Shown piece by piece: positions 25,184 to 37,213 of a stretch of DNA of 58,226 nt. Source of the DNA: an uncultured Pelagibacteraceae bacterium (GTDB taxonomy: Bacteria > Pseudomonadota > Alphaproteobacteria > Pelagibacterales > Pelagibacteraceae). The stretch covers positions 1 to 58,226 of the forward strand of contig CACFUE010000002.1 in the NCBI GenBank assembly GCA_902569465.1, read 5' to 3'. A program made the position numbers and the translations under genes. A model generated the notes under the pieces. It was not told the origin of the DNA and made no database searches. It saw only the letters and a list, made by a program, of their open reading frames with translations. Position 1 is the first letter of the stretch, and the number at the start of each line of letters is the position of its first letter.

Positions 25184-25541
25184 GGCCAGATAATTTATAA
25201 GCCGGGTTCTGTCATTGAAGATGTTATTTATCTAGGCTTAAGTTTACACTTTAGCTCAAGCGGTTAACCCAGAAGACTAACTAAAGACGGTTTTTAGCTA
25301 TTATAGCAGTGTCTCCTCTATTTAACCTTGCTCCCAGTGGGGTTTGCCTTGCGTTTTTTGTTACCAAAAAACCGGTGAGCTCTTACCTCACCGTTTCACC
25401 CTTGCCTTGATAAGGCGGTTTATTTTCTGTGGCACTATCCCTAAGGTCACCCTTGCCAGTCGTTAACTGGCACTGTGTCTTTATGGAGCCCGGACTTTCC
25501 TCTGTAGAAAAATACTACAGCAACAATCCAATTATCTGGCC
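25184..25541 (-). ncRNA. rnpB: RNase P RNA (class A)
   Basis: Minus strand contains GAGGAAAGTCCGGGCTCC and AAGGGTGACCTTAGGGATAGTGCCACAGAAA; ends form a 12-bp P1 helix GGCCAGATAATT/AATTATCTGGCC. Confidence 0.93.
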
Positions 25542-25549
25542 ATAGCCTT

Positions 25550-25576
25550 TCTATAAAATAATACTAAATTTATCAA
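25550..25576 (-). promoter_or_regulatory. Candidate rnpB promoter TTGATA-N15-TATAGA
   Basis: Located in the 39-bp gap after the amidase stop; predicted start close to 5' end of P1. Confidence 0.4.
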
Positions 25577-25580
25577 GCTT

Positions 25581-26318
25581 TTATGCATAATAAGCTAAAA
25601 AATGGCTTATTTGCAGAGTTTTAGAGTCTAGCCTTCCAGTAACTTGTTTTTGTAAAAATCTTCTTTGAAAAGCTTTTATAACTAATCGATCTTGGCGATT
25701 TTTTTTTTTTAAATTGAAGTATCTATAACCAATTTTATATAAATTATGGAAGAAGAGTTTTCTTAAATTTTTCTTAGCTATCTTTTTTAATCGCACTTCT
25801 TTTATCTCATAATAAATTCCAATATTCATTTTATTTAATTTCATCCAAGGAAATTTTTCTCCAGGGTCCATTTTTCTTAACGGGGCAATGTCAGAGTGAC
25901 CTAAAAAGCAGTGTTTTTTTATTGAGTATTTTTTTTTTAATTTTTTACATAAGTTAATTAAACTTAAAATTTGAGATTTTGGAAAAGATTCATATCCAAA
26001 CCTATGACCTTTGTTTACCAATTCAATACCTATAGAATTATGATTAAGGTTTTTGAAATTTTTCCATTTTGACTTTCCAGCATGCCATGCAATTTGTCTA
26101 TCCTTCACTAATTGATAAATTCTCCCTTTTCTATTTATTAAATAATGGCTACTTACTTTGGATGCTGGATTTTTGAGCCTTCTAAGAGATTCAATTTCTG
26201 ATTGCATTCCTGTATAATGAATAATTACAAATTTAATATCTTTCTTGTTTCGTGTTTTTTTTGAAAAATTAGGTGATAATTCGTTAAATCTTCTCATATT
26301 TCTTAAAAATTTAGTCAA
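25581..26318 (-). CDS. N-acetylmuramoyl-L-alanine amidase (Amidase_2, AmpD/AmiD-like)
   Basis: VIHYTGMQSEIESL, VSSHYLINRKGRIYQLV, AWHAGKSKW, SIGIELVN, GHSDIAPLRKMDPGEKFPW. Confidence 0.9.
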   Translation of the reverse strand: MTKFLRNMRRFNELSPNFSKKTRNKKDIKFVIIHYTGMQSEIESLRRLKNPASKVSSHYLINRKGRIYQLVKDRQIAWHAGKSKWKNFKNLNHNSIGIELVNKGHRFGYESFPKSQILSLINLCKKLKKKYSIKKHCFLGHSDIAPLRKMDPGEKFPWMKLNKMNIGIYYEIKEVRLKKIAKKNLRKLFFHNLYKIGYRYFNLKKKNRQDRLVIKAFQRRFLQKQVTGRLDSKTLQISHFLAYYA

Positions 26319-26397
26319 AATCTAAACAAAATAAAAACTTTTTTGGGTTAAATTTTATATAGCATATAAGGCAAAATTATATATATAGCTAAAGATA

Positions 26398-27138
26398 ATG
26401 ATATCAAAAAAAATTTCAATTTTTGCCTTTTGTGCGCTTTTCATAACAAATATATGCTCGAATGCTTATGCTACTGAAGAGTGTTTTGAAAATTTAAGTA
26501 GGCCAGTGTTTAAGTTTAATATGGCTTTTGATGATATTGTTTTGGAGCCAATAGCAAAAGGTTACAACAAACTACCTAAGCCAATTAAAATTGGAACAAG
26601 TAACTTTACATCAAATATATCAACTTTGCTTTCTATACCTAATAATTTGCTTCAGGGAAATTTCAATCAGTTAGGACAATCAGTTGGTAGTTTCCTTATA
26701 AATACATCTGTTGGTATTTTTGGAATTTTCAATCCAGCCGAAAAAATAGGTTTAACTCCCCATAAAGAAGATGTGGGTCAGACATTAGGTTCCTACGGAA
26801 TAGGCTCTGGATGTTATTTTGTGCTACCGATTCTAGGTCCAACAACCGTGAGGGACTCATTTGGTTTGTTGGCAGATAGCTTTGTAGATCCATTCGCACA
26901 CATTACAATTAGAGAGAAAGAATTATTTAGTATTTCTGGTAATGATCTTGATTATTTTTCTGTAAAAGGAACAACAGCAATCGATTTTAGAGCTGATAAT
27001 ATTGTGAATTTTGATAGTTTAGAAAAAAACTCTTTAGACTTGTATTCCTCAATAAAAAGTGTGTATTTACAAGACAGGGAAAATAAAATAAATAATTCCA
27101 GTGGTGATCAAGATGACTGGGGCAATCTTGATAATTAA
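26398..27138 (+). CDS. mlaA: MlaA/VacJ family phospholipid-trafficking protein
   Basis: FKFNMAFDDIVLEPIAKGYNKLPKPIK, GLTPHKEDVGQTLGSYGIGSGCYFVLPILGPTTVRD. Confidence 0.92.
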   Translation: MISKKISIFAFCALFITNICSNAYATEECFENLSRPVFKFNMAFDDIVLEPIAKGYNKLPKPIKIGTSNFTSNISTLLSIPNNLLQGNFNQLGQSVGSFLINTSVGIFGIFNPAEKIGLTPHKEDVGQTLGSYGIGSGCYFVLPILGPTTVRDSFGLLADSFVDPFAHITIREKELFSISGNDLDYFSVKGTTAIDFRADNIVNFDSLEKNSLDLYSSIKSVYLQDRENKINNSSGDQDDWGNLDN

Positions 27139-27150
27139 ATCCTTTCTCAA

Positions 27151-27756
27151 ATGAAAAAATTAAGCATTTTTTTTGTTACTTTTATAATTTCGTTTACTTC
27201 TTCTTTTTCTTTGCAAGCTTACAGTTCAGATCCAAAAGAATTTGTAAGAGAATTGGTTAATGATGCTATTGAAAAATTATCAGATAAAGGTATATCAAAA
27301 GAAGAAAAAGCAATATTTATTGAAAATATTGCGATTGAAAATGTCGATATCAAAGCTTTGGGCCTTTATACTTTGGGAGAATTAAGAAAATCTTCTGATA
27401 AACAAGATTTAATTAAATATCAAGAGACTTTTGAAAAGTACTTTTTAAAAAGCTTAACTTCAAGGCTAACAGATTACTCATCAAGCCAATTTGAGGTGTT
27501 AAACTCTGACCAAAAGAGTTCAAACTATACTATTGTAAGTACAGTAATTAAACCTGAAGATGGGAGTCCAGATATAAAAATAGATTGGAGGATTTATACA
27601 AAAAATCCTGATAAACCTCTAATTAGAGATTTAATTGTTGAAGGGTTAAGTTTAGCAAGAACACAAAAAGAGGAATTCGCCTCAATCTTAAGTTCTAATA
27701 ATAATGATATTAAAATATTATTAATTAAGTTAGAAGAGTTCATTCAAACCAATTAG
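27151..27756 (+). CDS. mlaC: MlaC/Ttg2D family periplasmic phospholipid-binding protein
   Basis: Signal peptide; FEKYFLKSLTSRLTDYSSSQFEV, VSTVIKPEDGSPDIKIDWRIY, IRDLIVEGLSLARTQKEEFASIL. Confidence 0.88.
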   Translation: MKKLSIFFVTFIISFTSSFSLQAYSSDPKEFVRELVNDAIEKLSDKGISKEEKAIFIENIAIENVDIKALGLYTLGELRKSSDKQDLIKYQETFEKYFLKSLTSRLTDYSSSQFEVLNSDQKSSNYTIVSTVIKPEDGSPDIKIDWRIYTKNPDKPLIRDLIVEGLSLARTQKEEFASILSSNNNDIKILLIKLEEFIQTN

Positions 27757-27833
27757 TGGTGGGCCCGCCAGGACTCGAACCTGGGACCAATACATTATGA
27801 GTGTACTGCTCTAACCAACTGAGCTACAGGCCC
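27757..27833 (-). tRNA. tRNA with CAU anticodon (tRNA-Ile2 with lysidine, or elongator tRNA-Met); CCA encoded
   Basis: Minus strand GGGCCTGTAGCTCAGTTGGTTAGAGCAGTACACTCATAATGTATTGGTCCCAGGTTCGAGTCCTGGCGGGCCCACCA; folds as a cloverleaf with loop CTCATAA. Confidence 0.95.
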
Positions 27834-27860
27834 TTTGTATAATGGTTTATATCACAAAAA

Positions 27861-29720
27861 TTATTTTTCTAGGAAGCTTTTTAATTGTTTTGATCTACTT
27901 GGATGTTTTAACTTCCTAAGAGCTTTTGCTTCAATTTGCCTTATCCTTTCTCTCGTTACAGAAAATTGAAGACCAACTTCCTCTAAAGTGTGATCTGTAT
28001 TCATGCCGATACCGAAACGCATCCTTAAAACTCTTTCTTCCCTTGGTGTTAAAGATGCTAGAATTTTAGTTGTAGACTCGCTTAAATTTGACTGAATAGC
28101 CGTATCTAATGGTTGAAGAGCATTTTTATCCTCAATGAAATCACCTAGACTACTGTCTTCTTCATCTCCGACTGGTGTTTCTAAAGAAACTGGTTCTTTT
28201 GCTATTTTTAAAACTTTTCTTACTTTCTCAAGAGGCATCGCTAATTTTTTTGATAACTCTTCAGGTGTTGGTTCTCTTCCAAATTCGCTCATAATTTGTC
28301 TTTGAGTTCTTACAATTTTATTAATTGTTTCAATCATATGGACAGGTATCCTAATTGTTCTAGCTTGGTCTGCAATAGATCTTGTAATAGCCTGTCTAAT
28401 CCACCAAGTAGCGTAGGTTGAGAACTTATATCCTCTTCTATATTCGAATTTATCAACTGCCTTCATTAAACCTATGTTTCCTTCTTGGATTAAATCTAAA
28501 AATTGTAAGCCTCTATTTGTATATTTTTTGGCTATCGAAATAACCAATCTTAAATTTGCCTCAACCATTTCTTTTTTTGCTATTCTTGACTCTCTTTCAC
28601 CTTTTTGAATTCTACTTACCAATTTTTTGAATTCACCAACTGATAAACCAATTTTTTTACTAAATTCAACCAATCTATCTCTTATTTCTGAAAAATCTTT
28701 TTTGTATTTTTTAAAAAAAGCTTTCCATGATGGATTTTCTTTTAAAAATGACTCAAATTTTGGATTTATTTCATTTCCTATATAATATTTAAGAAATTCC
28801 TCTCGACTAATCTTATTATCTATTGCTAGCCTTAAAAGCACACCCTCTAAAGATACTATTTTTTTGTTTTCCTTATAGTGCGCTTGAACTAAATCTTCCA
28901 CAACATGTTGGGCTAATTGTAAATTTTTAAAATTATCTACTAGAATTTCTTGAATTTTTTTAAAATTTTTATTTTTTGAAACTGAAAGTTCTTTTGAGTT
29001 AAGCAAACATTCTAATTTTTCAACTTGGTATTTCTGTAATTTAGAATAATTCTTATTCAATGAATCTAAAATTTTTATAATTTTTGGCTTTATCTCCTCT
29101 TCCATTTTAGCCAAAGAGACATTAAATTCGTCATCATCACTTTGTTGATTTTCTTCCTCTTGTTTCTTAGTTTCATCTTCTTTTTCTTTGCTTTGTTTAG
29201 TTTTTTTATCAGTTTTTAGTTCTTCATCATCTAGACCTTCAAAATCTTCGTAAGTAGAGTCGATATCAATGATATCTCTGACTAGTAGTTGTTGATTTTC
29301 GATTTGTTCTTTCCATTCAAATATTTTTTTTCCAACTATTGGGCTTTGTGTTAATGCATTTATCATTACATCTTTTCCAGCCTCAATCCTTTTTGCTATC
29401 GCAATTTCTCCCTCTCTAGAAAGTAGTTCGACTCCTCCCATTTCTCGTAAATACATCCTAATAGGATCATCACTTTTGTCCGAGGTTTTCTCTTCATTCT
29501 GAGAAGTAGTTTCTTTTTTCTTATTTGACTGATATTGTGATTTTTTTTCTACTAAAGTGATTTTTTCGTCTACAAGAATTAGAAAAGCTTTTTCAATATT
29601 TTCGTTCGTCCCGTTTCTTTTTCCTAAAGACTTTCCAAGTTCTTCATAGGTAATAAACCCTCTATGCTTACCTTTGTCTAATAGTCTTTCAAAAGATTTT
29701 GTAATTAATTTTTCAGCCAT
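27861..29720 (-). CDS. rpoD: RNA polymerase primary sigma factor RpoD
   Basis: [93 protein letters not shown]. Confidence 0.97.
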   Translation of the reverse strand: MAEKLITKSFERLLDKGKHRGFITYEELGKSLGKRNGTNENIEKAFLILVDEKITLVEKKSQYQSNKKKETTSQNEEKTSDKSDDPIRMYLREMGGVELLSREGEIAIAKRIEAGKDVMINALTQSPIVGKKIFEWKEQIENQQLLVRDIIDIDSTYEDFEGLDDEELKTDKKTKQSKEKEDETKKQEEENQQSDDDEFNVSLAKMEEEIKPKIIKILDSLNKNYSKLQKYQVEKLECLLNSKELSVSKNKNFKKIQEILVDNFKNLQLAQHVVEDLVQAHYKENKKIVSLEGVLLRLAIDNKISREEFLKYYIGNEINPKFESFLKENPSWKAFFKKYKKDFSEIRDRLVEFSKKIGLSVGEFKKLVSRIQKGERESRIAKKEMVEANLRLVISIAKKYTNRGLQFLDLIQEGNIGLMKAVDKFEYRRGYKFSTYATWWIRQAITRSIADQARTIRIPVHMIETINKIVRTQRQIMSEFGREPTPEELSKKLAMPLEKVRKVLKIAKEPVSLETPVGDEEDSSLGDFIEDKNALQPLDTAIQSNLSESTTKILASLTPREERVLRMRFGIGMNTDHTLEEVGLQFSVTRERIRQIEAKALRKLKHPSRSKQLKSFLEK

Positions 29721-29773
29721 AATTGAAAATGAGAGATATATATAATGACTAACTAAAAAAAATCTAGACTTTT

Positions 29774-31561
29774 TTACTCCCTATTTAGCTGGCTTTTGAG
29801 CTTAATTAGTTCCGAGTACGAATTTTCATCCAAGTTATTTATTAATTTTTTTTCAAGAGATTCTATTTTTCTTAAATTATTTTGTTCTTTAAATTCCATA
29901 ATCAATTCGTCAACAATTTCTGAGATTTCTTGCTCTTTTTTATCTTTAATAATTAATTGAATATTTGAATTTTCTTTTATCTCCTCAATTAAGTTCTTAT
30001 AGCTGGAATTTATTTTTGAATGTAATTCAAATTCATCTATACCTTCAGAGTGTAATTTAATAATCTCATTTTTAAGACTTTCATTTTTTTCAGAAATGAA
30101 CTCCAAATTTGAAAAATCTTCAATTTTTTTTGAAACAATTGAAAAATAGTTCAAAATAATAAATAGTAACGAAGATTCTACTATTTGTGTTTTAGATAGA
30201 TCCTTTCTTTTTTGATATAAAACCTTTGTCTCATTTAATATTTTAAAACTTTGTTTTTTTTTAAATTGAGAATAATTCAGAATATTTCTTGAAGATTGAT
30301 TAGGTGTCAATTTTTTTATTTTTTCTAAGAAATCTTCCAGAACATACTTCTTTAATGTTTCGTCTTTGATTAAGTAACTAATTTTTTTTATTTTCTTTTC
30401 AAAATTAGAGACTTCAAAGGGATTATTTAAATCAGTATTGTTCAAATGATAATTCCAAATAAATGTTTGGATAATTTCTTTTTTTTTAATTAAATTTAAC
30501 AAAGAGTCTTTTCCATTTTTTTTTATATAATCATCAGGATCTTGACCTTCGGGCATAATTGAGAAATAAATTTTATTTTTTTCATTTATAAATGGAAATA
30601 ATTTTTCTGCGATTCTGTATGCAGCTTTTTGACCACTCTCATCTCCATCTAAACAAATTATCGGGTTTGAAAAAAATTTCCAAACTAAATTGATTTGTCT
30701 ATCCGTAAGCGCAGTGCCAGAATTAGCAATTACATTTTTAATTCCCGAAGAATAAACACTCACCACATCCATGTAGCCCTCTACAATAATTACTTCTTCA
30801 GTCTCGGACCTTAAATTTTTTGCTTTATCTAAGTTGAAAATCATATTACCTTTTTTGTAAAACTCCGTCTCAGGGGAATTAATGTATTTAGCTAGTTTGC
30901 TTTCTCTTATTATCCTTCCACCAAAAGCAATGGTATCTCCTGAGATATTATTTACTGGAAAAATTACTCTAGAGTTGAAACGGTCAATGTTTTTTCCAGT
31001 TTTTTCATTTTTGTAATATAAACCTGTTAAGTTAATTTCTTCTTCTGAATATTTTTTTAGTAAGTCTTGATAAAAATTATTTTTCCAGGGAACAAAACCT
31101 AATTTAAATTCCTCAATTACATTTTTTTTTAAGCCCCTCCTTGAAAGATATTCTAATGCTTCTTGGTTGTTATTATTTAGTAATTGCTCGTTAAAAAAAC
31201 TTGAGTAATCTTTATAAATATTCTTGTAGGTTTGAAATCTTGAGTCTTTTTCTTTGTCAAAATTTGAAAATCTATAAGGCTGCATTCCAGCCTCAGCAGC
31301 TAAAATTTTTACAGCTTCTCCAAATCCAACCGATTTTGTTTTCATCAAAAAATCAAATATATTTCCGTGTTCCCCAGTGCTAAAGCAGTGGTAAAATTCT
31401 TTCTCATCATTAATGGTAAAGGATGCAGTTTTTTCATTTTTAAAAGGAGATAAACCTATAAATTCTTTACCTCTTTTTTTAAGTTGAACAGTTTTTCCAA
31501 CTACTTGGGATACTTTTAGTCTTAATTTAATTTCATCTAAATATTCTTTAGGGTATTTCAT
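29774..31561 (-). CDS. dnaG: DNA primase DnaG
   Basis: [46 protein letters not shown] motif. Confidence 0.95.
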   Translation of the reverse strand: MKYPKEYLDEIKLRLKVSQVVGKTVQLKKRGKEFIGLSPFKNEKTASFTINDEKEFYHCFSTGEHGNIFDFLMKTKSVGFGEAVKILAAEAGMQPYRFSNFDKEKDSRFQTYKNIYKDYSSFFNEQLLNNNNQEALEYLSRRGLKKNVIEEFKLGFVPWKNNFYQDLLKKYSEEEINLTGLYYKNEKTGKNIDRFNSRVIFPVNNISGDTIAFGGRIIRESKLAKYINSPETEFYKKGNMIFNLDKAKNLRSETEEVIIVEGYMDVVSVYSSGIKNVIANSGTALTDRQINLVWKFFSNPIICLDGDESGQKAAYRIAEKLFPFINEKNKIYFSIMPEGQDPDDYIKKNGKDSLLNLIKKKEIIQTFIWNYHLNNTDLNNPFEVSNFEKKIKKISYLIKDETLKKYVLEDFLEKIKKLTPNQSSRNILNYSQFKKKQSFKILNETKVLYQKRKDLSKTQIVESSLLFIILNYFSIVSKKIEDFSNLEFISEKNESLKNEIIKLHSEGIDEFELHSKINSSYKNLIEEIKENSNIQLIIKDKKEQEISEIVDELIMEFKEQNNLRKIESLEKKLINNLDENSYSELIKLKSQLNRE

Positions 31562-31563
31562 TA

Positions 31564-32019
31564 TCAGTTTAATAATCCTTTTAAAATTGAACTCACTTTT
31601 GAAAAATCTAAAGTGTCTGCGTATTTAGATTTAAGAACTCCCATGATTTTGCCCATATCCTTCATTGATGAGGCCCCCACAGATTTAATTGTATCTTGAC
31701 ATATTTTTTTTGTTTCCTCTTCACTGAGCTGCTTTGGTAAAAAAACATTTATGACCTCTATTTCTTTTTTTTCATTTTCTAAGAGCTCATTTCGTCCAGC
31801 CTTTTGATATACTTCGCAAGACTCATTTCGTTGTTTTATCATTTTTTTAAGCAGTGAGATAATTTCACTATCTTTTATTTCTTTTTGACCTTTTGAACGA
31901 CCTGCAATTTCTGCGTCTTTAATAGCTGAAACTATAAGTCTTAGAGTCGGATAAGTATTTTTATCTTTGGCTTTTAATGCCTGGTTAAGTTTATCATCTA
32001 TTTGTTTTTTTAGAGACAT
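31564..32019 (-). CDS. GatB/YqeY domain protein
   Basis: MSLKKQIDDKLNQALKAKDKNTYPTLRLIVSAIKDAEI...LLKKMIKQRNESCEVYQKAGR. Confidence 0.9.
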   Translation of the reverse strand: MSLKKQIDDKLNQALKAKDKNTYPTLRLIVSAIKDAEIAGRSKGQKEIKDSEIISLLKKMIKQRNESCEVYQKAGRNELLENEKKEIEVINVFLPKQLSEEETKKICQDTIKSVGASSMKDMGKIMGVLKSKYADTLDFSKVSSILKGLLN

Positions 32020-32069
32020 ATGGAGTTTTATTTTAATCACAATTCTAATACAAAATAAAAAGAACTTTC

Positions 32070-32098
32070 TTGACGATTTTGTTTCTATTTCATATGTT
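32070..32098 (+). promoter_or_regulatory. Candidate carA promoter TTGACG-N17-TATGTT
   Basis: Divergent yqeY/carA intergenic region. Confidence 0.5.
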
Positions 32099-32146
32099 GC
32101 CCAAAATCATGTTTATAAGTTTTTTACTTTAACTTATGAGTTGTAT

Positions 32147-33349
32147 TTGAAGAAGATTGGTCAAAATATAAGCTCAAAAAAAAATCTTAAAAAGATCGAT
32201 TCCACTGCTATTTTAGTTCTTCAAAACGGTAAATTTTTTAAAGGTGTAGGTTTAGGTTACAAGGGCACTGCAACTGGTGAAGTATGTTTTAATACTTCAA
32301 TTACTGGTTACCAAGAAATAATTTCTGATCCTTCTTACGCAGATCAAATTATTAACTTTACTTTTCCTCACGTTGGTAATGTAGGAACAAATAAAGAGGA
32401 TCATGAGTCTGACAAAATTTGGACCAAAGGGGTAATTATAAACACTGAAATAACCAATCCATCAAATTACAGATCTTTAAAACATTTGGATCAATGGTTA
32501 CAAAAAAATAAGATAGTTGGGATTACTGGAATTGATACTAGAAATTTAACAAATTTCATTAGAGATAAAGGCGCTCCTAAGGGGACAATATCTTTTTACA
32601 ACAAAAATAAGATAAATATAAAAAAACTCATCAGAATAACTAATAAATGGAGTGGTCTCAAAAACTTAGACTTGGCAAAACAGGTTACTACAAAGAAGAA
32701 TTATTTGTGGCAAGATTATAAAACCTGGAAAAAAGAAAGTGGATATTTAAAAAATAAAAAAAAGTTACTGCATGTAGTTGCAATAGACTATGGAATTAAG
32801 AAAAATATTTTAAGATATTTCTCAGATTTTAATTGTAAAGTAACAATTGTACCGTGTGAGACTTCTGCTAAAGATATTCTAAAACTAAGTCCTAATGGGA
32901 TATTCTTGTCAAACGGGCCTGGAGATCCTGCTGCTACTGGGAAATACGCTATACCGATAATTCAAGACTTAATTAAAAAAAAATTACCATTATTTGGAAT
33001 CTGTTTAGGTCATCAAATGCTGGCATTAGCACTTGGTGCTAAAACAGAAAAAATGAAATTAGGTCATAGAGGGGCTAATCATCCTGTCAAAAATTTAGTT
33101 GCGGGCAATGTTGAAATTACAAGTCAAAATCATGGGTTTGAAGTAGTGAAAAAAAGTTTACCGAAAAATATAAGAATTACTCACGAGTCTTTATTTGACA
33201 ATAGTATTGAAGGTATTGAATTAAAAAATACACCTGTTTTTTCAGTACAGTATCATCCAGAGTCTAATCCTGGTCCACAAGATAGTATTTATTTATTTGA
33301 TAAATTTGTAAAGAGTATGAAAAAAAATGCCAAAAAGAAAAGATATTAA
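32147..33349 (+). CDS. carA: Carbamoyl-phosphate synthase small subunit CarA (probable TTG start, 32141 or 32147)
   Basis: [50 protein letters not shown]-terminal extension in the ORF track is non-conserved-looking. Confidence 0.94.
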   Translation: MKKIGQNISSKKNLKKIDSTAILVLQNGKFFKGVGLGYKGTATGEVCFNTSITGYQEIISDPSYADQIINFTFPHVGNVGTNKEDHESDKIWTKGVIINTEITNPSNYRSLKHLDQWLQKNKIVGITGIDTRNLTNFIRDKGAPKGTISFYNKNKINIKKLIRITNKWSGLKNLDLAKQVTTKKNYLWQDYKTWKKESGYLKNKKKLLHVVAIDYGIKKNILRYFSDFNCKVTIVPCETSAKDILKLSPNGIFLSNGPGDPAATGKYAIPIIQDLIKKKLPLFGICLGHQMLALALGAKTEKMKLGHRGANHPVKNLVAGNVEITSQNHGFEVVKKSLPKNIRITHESLFDNSIEGIELKNTPVFSVQYHPESNPGPQDSIYLFDKFVKSMKKNAKKKRY

Positions 33350-36300
33350 AAAAATTTTAGTTGTTGGTGCGGGACCAATTATTATCGGGCAAGCCTGTGA
33401 GTTTGATTATTCAGGTACTCAAGCTTGCAAAGCTTTAAAAGATGAAGGATACAAAGTAATTCTCATTAATTCAAACCCTGCAACGATTATGACGGATCCA
33501 AATGTTGCTGATAAAACTTATATTGAGCCTATAACAATAGAAGTTCTTGAAAAAATTCTTATCAAAGAAAAACCTGATGCGATTTTGCCAACAATGGGTG
33601 GTCAAACTGCATTAAATTTAGCAATGGAGGCAGAAAAAAAAGGAATTCTAAAAAAATATGAAATAGAACTTATAGGCGCTAATTCTAAAGCTATATCAAA
33701 TGCTGAAGATAGAAAAAAGTTTAGAAAAAATATGTTAGAGATTGGTTTAGATCTTCCCAAATCAAAAATAGTGAATAATTTTAAACAATCTTTAAAAGTG
33801 CTAAAACAAATCGGACTACCGGCAATTATAAGACCGGCTTTTACACTAGGTGGTTTAGGGGGTGGTATAGCAAAGAATAAAAAAGATTTTTATAAGATTA
33901 TAAAAAATGGACTTCACGAGTCACCTGTTAATCAAGTCTTAGTTGAAGAGTGTTTAGAGGGTTGGAAAGAATTTGAAATGGAAGTTGTCAGAGATAAAAA
34001 TGACAATTGCATTATCATTTGCTCAATAGAAAATTTAGATCCAATGGGAATTCATACTGGGGACTCGGTTACTATTGCTCCAGCACTTACTTTGACAGAC
34101 AAAGAATATCAAGTTATGAGGAATGCTTCTATAGCTTGCTTAAGAAAAATTGGTGTAGAGACCGGGGGATCAAATGTTCAATTTGCAATAAATCCGAAAA
34201 ACGGAAGAATGGTAATTATTGAAATGAACCCTAGGGTTTCAAGATCATCAGCACTAGCTTCTAAGGCCACTGGGTTTCCAATAGCAAAAGTAGCAGCAAA
34301 GTTAGCTGTTGGTTACACTTTAGACGAATTAAAAAATGAAATTACGAAAGTAACTCCCGCATCTTTTGAGCCTACGATAGACTATGTTGTCACCAAAATC
34401 CCAAGATTTACTTTTGAAAAATTCTCCTCTTCAGCTGCAGTTTTAGGAACTTCAATGAAATCAGTGGGCGAGGCAATGGCAATTGGAAGAAATTTTAAAG
34501 AGTCTCTTCAAAAAGCTTTGGTATCTCTAGAGACGGGTTTCTCAGGATTAGACCAAATATTTAATTTAAACACGAAACAAATTAAAAGAAAACTTAAAGA
34601 AAATATTCCGAATAAGATTTTACTTATTGGAGAAGCTATAAGAAAAAAAATAGATTTAAAGGATATAAATAAACTTTCAAAAATTGACCCTTGGTTTTTA
34701 AATCAAATAAAAGAAATCATAGAGAACGAAACTCAAATAAAGAAAAAAGGTCTTCCTAATAATTTCAATGAATTTAATTTTATTAAGTCGATAGGGTTTT
34801 CTGATAAAAAATTATCTGAACTTACGAATACTTCAGAGTCATTAATTAGAAAGAAAAGAAATGCCTTAAAAGTTTTGCCAGTTTATAAAAAAGTCGATAC
34901 TTGTGCTGCAGAGTTTAAATCTTTCACTCCATATATGTATTCTACTTATCAAAGAAATTTCTCCTCTAATTCAGAATGTGAGGCTGATCCCTCTAAAAGA
35001 GATAAAATTATAATTCTGGGTGGGGGACCTAATAGAATTGGGCAAGGAATAGAGTTTGATTATTGCTGTTGCCAAGCTAGTTTTGCTCTTAAGGAAGCTA
35101 AATATGAAACTATCATGGTGAATTGTAATCCAGAAACCGTCTCAACAGATTATGATACAAGTGACAGATTATATTTTGAGCCTTTAATAGATGAATATGT
35201 TTTTAATATTATAAAAAAAGAGAACTCAAAAGGTAATTTAAAAGGTGTAATTACACAATTTGGCGGTCAAACTCCGATAAAACTCGCAAAATTTTTACAT
35301 GAAAATAAACTTCCGATTTTAGGAACGCAATATACTTCAATTGATCTAGCAGAAGACAGAGATAGATTTAGAAATCTTTTGAATAAACTTAATTTAAAGC
35401 AAGCTGAAAGTGGTATAGCTAGAACTTTTCCTCAAGCAATTAAAATTGCTGATAAGATTGGTTTACCTCTAATGGTGAGGCCATCTTACGTATTAGGTGG
35501 AAGAGCAATGGAAATTGTTTATGAAAAAAGTCAGCTGAAAGATTTTGTAAAGGAAGCGTTTAAAGTTGCAGAGAAAAATCCTATCCTAATCGATAAATTT
35601 ATTGATAACGCAATGGAAGTAGATGTTGATGCAATATCGGACGGTACAAATGTTTTTGTGGCTGGTATTATGCAGCACATTGAAGAGGCTGGAGTGCATT
35701 CTGGTGACTCAGCATGTAGTTTGCCTCCAGTATCGATAAAACCTTTTTTGATTAAAGAAATTGAAAATCAAACAAAAAAATTAGCTTTAGCTCTAAAGGT
35801 GAAAGGTTTCATGAATGTTCAATATGCAATTAAAAAAGATCAGATTTATGTAATAGAGGTTAATCCAAGAGCTAGTAGAACTGTACCATTTGTCTCTAAA
35901 GCAAAAAATTTGCCTCTTGCTAAGATAGCCTCAAGAGTGATGGCAGGGGAGAAATTGTCTAAATTCAACTTAAAAAGTAAGACAAAAGATATGTTTGCAG
36001 TAAAAGAGGCGGTCTTTCCATTTAATAAATTTCCAAATAGCGATCTTTTACTTGGACCAGAAATGAAATCAACAGGTGAAGTTATGGGTTTTGATAAAAA
36101 TTTTGGGATGGCCTTTGCTAAAAGTCAAATCGCAGCATCTAACTCTCTTCCAAAAAACGGTTTAGCTTTTATTTCTCTCAAAAATAGTCATAAGGCAGAG
36201 GGAGTACAGCTGGCTAAGCAATTAGTTAAATTAAATTTCAAACTTTGTGGTACTGGAGGTACTGCTGATTATATTAATAAGCATGGTATTAAATGTAAAA

Positions 36301-36551
36301 AAATTAACAAAGTAAATCAGGGTTCCCCGCATATCGTTGATGTTCTTAATGCTAAAAAAATTGCTTTAGTCATCAATACTGGAGGGGGGAATAGCGAAAC
36401 ACAATTGAGTGATGCTGTGGCTTTGAGAAGAGCAACATTAGCTAATAAAGTTCCTTATTGTACAAATATGTCAACGGCCAAGGTTTGTTTAGAGGGGATT
36501 AAATCTCTGAAACTTAAGGATATAAGTGTAACTTCTTTACAGGATATTTAG
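33327..36551 (+). CDS. carB: Carbamoyl-phosphate synthase large subunit CarB
   Basis: Two ATP-grasp halves: [17 protein letters not shown] and [18 protein letters not shown]-terminal MGS-like domain. Confidence 0.97.
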   Translation: MPKRKDIKKILVVGAGPIIIGQACEFDYSGTQACKALKDEGYKVILINSNPATIMTDPNVADKTYIEPITIEVLEKILIKEKPDAILPTMGGQTALNLAMEAEKKGILKKYEIELIGANSKAISNAEDRKKFRKNMLEIGLDLPKSKIVNNFKQSLKVLKQIGLPAIIRPAFTLGGLGGGIAKNKKDFYKIIKNGLHESPVNQVLVEECLEGWKEFEMEVVRDKNDNCIIICSIENLDPMGIHTGDSVTIAPALTLTDKEYQVMRNASIACLRKIGVETGGSNVQFAINPKNGRMVIIEMNPRVSRSSALASKATGFPIAKVAAKLAVGYTLDELKNEITKVTPASFEPTIDYVVTKIPRFTFEKFSSSAAVLGTSMKSVGEAMAIGRNFKESLQKALVSLETGFSGLDQIFNLNTKQIKRKLKENIPNKILLIGEAIRKKIDLKDINKLSKIDPWFLNQIKEIIENETQIKKKGLPNNFNEFNFIKSIGFSDKKLSELTNTSESLIRKKRNALKVLPVYKKVDTCAAEFKSFTPYMYSTYQRNFSSNSECEADPSKRDKIIILGGGPNRIGQGIEFDYCCCQASFALKEAKYETIMVNCNPETVSTDYDTSDRLYFEPLIDEYVFNIIKKENSKGNLKGVITQFGGQTPIKLAKFLHENKLPILGTQYTSIDLAEDRDRFRNLLNKLNLKQAESGIARTFPQAIKIADKIGLPLMVRPSYVLGGRAMEIVYEKSQLKDFVKEAFKVAEKNPILIDKFIDNAMEVDVDAISDGTNVFVAGIMQHIEEAGVHSGDSACSLPPVSIKPFLIKEIENQTKKLALALKVKGFMNVQYAIKKDQIYVIEVNPRASRTVPFVSKAKNLPLAKIASRVMAGEKLSKFNLKSKTKDMFAVKEAVFPFNKFPNSDLLLGPEMKSTGEVMGFDKNFGMAFAKSQIAASNSLPKNGLAFISLKNSHKAEGVQLAKQLVKLNFKLCGTGGTADYINKHGIKCKKINKVNQGSPHIVDVLNAKKIALVINTGGGNSETQLSDAVALRRATLANKVPYCTNMSTAKVCLEGIKSLKLKDISVTSLQDI

Positions 36552-37213
36552 CTTTTAACTTTCCAATCAGTCTGAAAAGTTACATAATTTATCTGAATAC
36601 ATCTTCTTTCTTTCTTAATCTCTTTTTTCTCCATACCATGCCAAGTATTTGGTCCACTTGTAAAGAAGTATCCATAATTGTGTTTGTATGGAACAGTTTT
36701 AACTTTTTTAAGATTAGAGTCATAAAAATCTGTTCCTAGGTTTTCTGACTCTTTATGTAAATTGACAAAAACTATCGAAGACATTAATTTTTCTTCAATA
36801 TCACAATGTGGTTTAAGCCAAAAACCTTCTCGATCACAAATCACCTCTAGTCTTACATAAGAATTACTTAAATCTTTTCCAATTAATGATCCAATTTTTT
36901 TATAAACTTCAGGTGATCTTAATTCTTCAATAAATTTTGTTAAATTTGGAAATTGATTTGAGTTTTCTTTAGTTACATAACATCTAAGTTTTTTTGCTTT
37001 TCCACCATCTTTTATTCCAGCTCGAAAAGTTCCTTCACCTCCGTCTAAAGCTCTAGTGCCATCATAGTTTAAATTTTGCTTTCGAGGATCAGCGATTTCA
37101 GCATTACAAATTTCGTCTATAGCATTTTTAGTTAATGGCTCGTTGATTTCAAAGTGTTTAAAAGGATCACTAAATAATTTAGTCCTTTTTTCTAAAGATT
37201 TAAATAATTCCAT
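36548..37213 (-). CDS. 2-oxoglutarate/Fe(II)-dependent oxygenase-like protein
   Basis: HxD...H triad candidates [19 protein letters not shown] and [23 protein letters not shown]. Confidence 0.65.
   Translation of the reverse strand: MELFKSLEKRTKLFSDPFKHFEINEPLTKNAIDEICNAEIADPRKQNLNYDGTRALDGGEGTFRAGIKDGGKAKKLRCYVTKENSNQFPNLTKFIEELRSPEVYKKIGSLIGKDLSNSYVRLEVICDREGFWLKPHCDIEEKLMSSIVFVNLHKESENLGTDFYDSNLKKVKTVPYKHNYGYFFTSGPNTWHGMEKKEIKKERRCIQINYVTFQTDWKVKS

Noticed and set aside
31967-32140. N-terminal extension of the carA ORF
   Set aside because: Overlaps yqeY antisense and the intergenic promoter; residues do not resemble CarA. Start placed at TTG near 32147.
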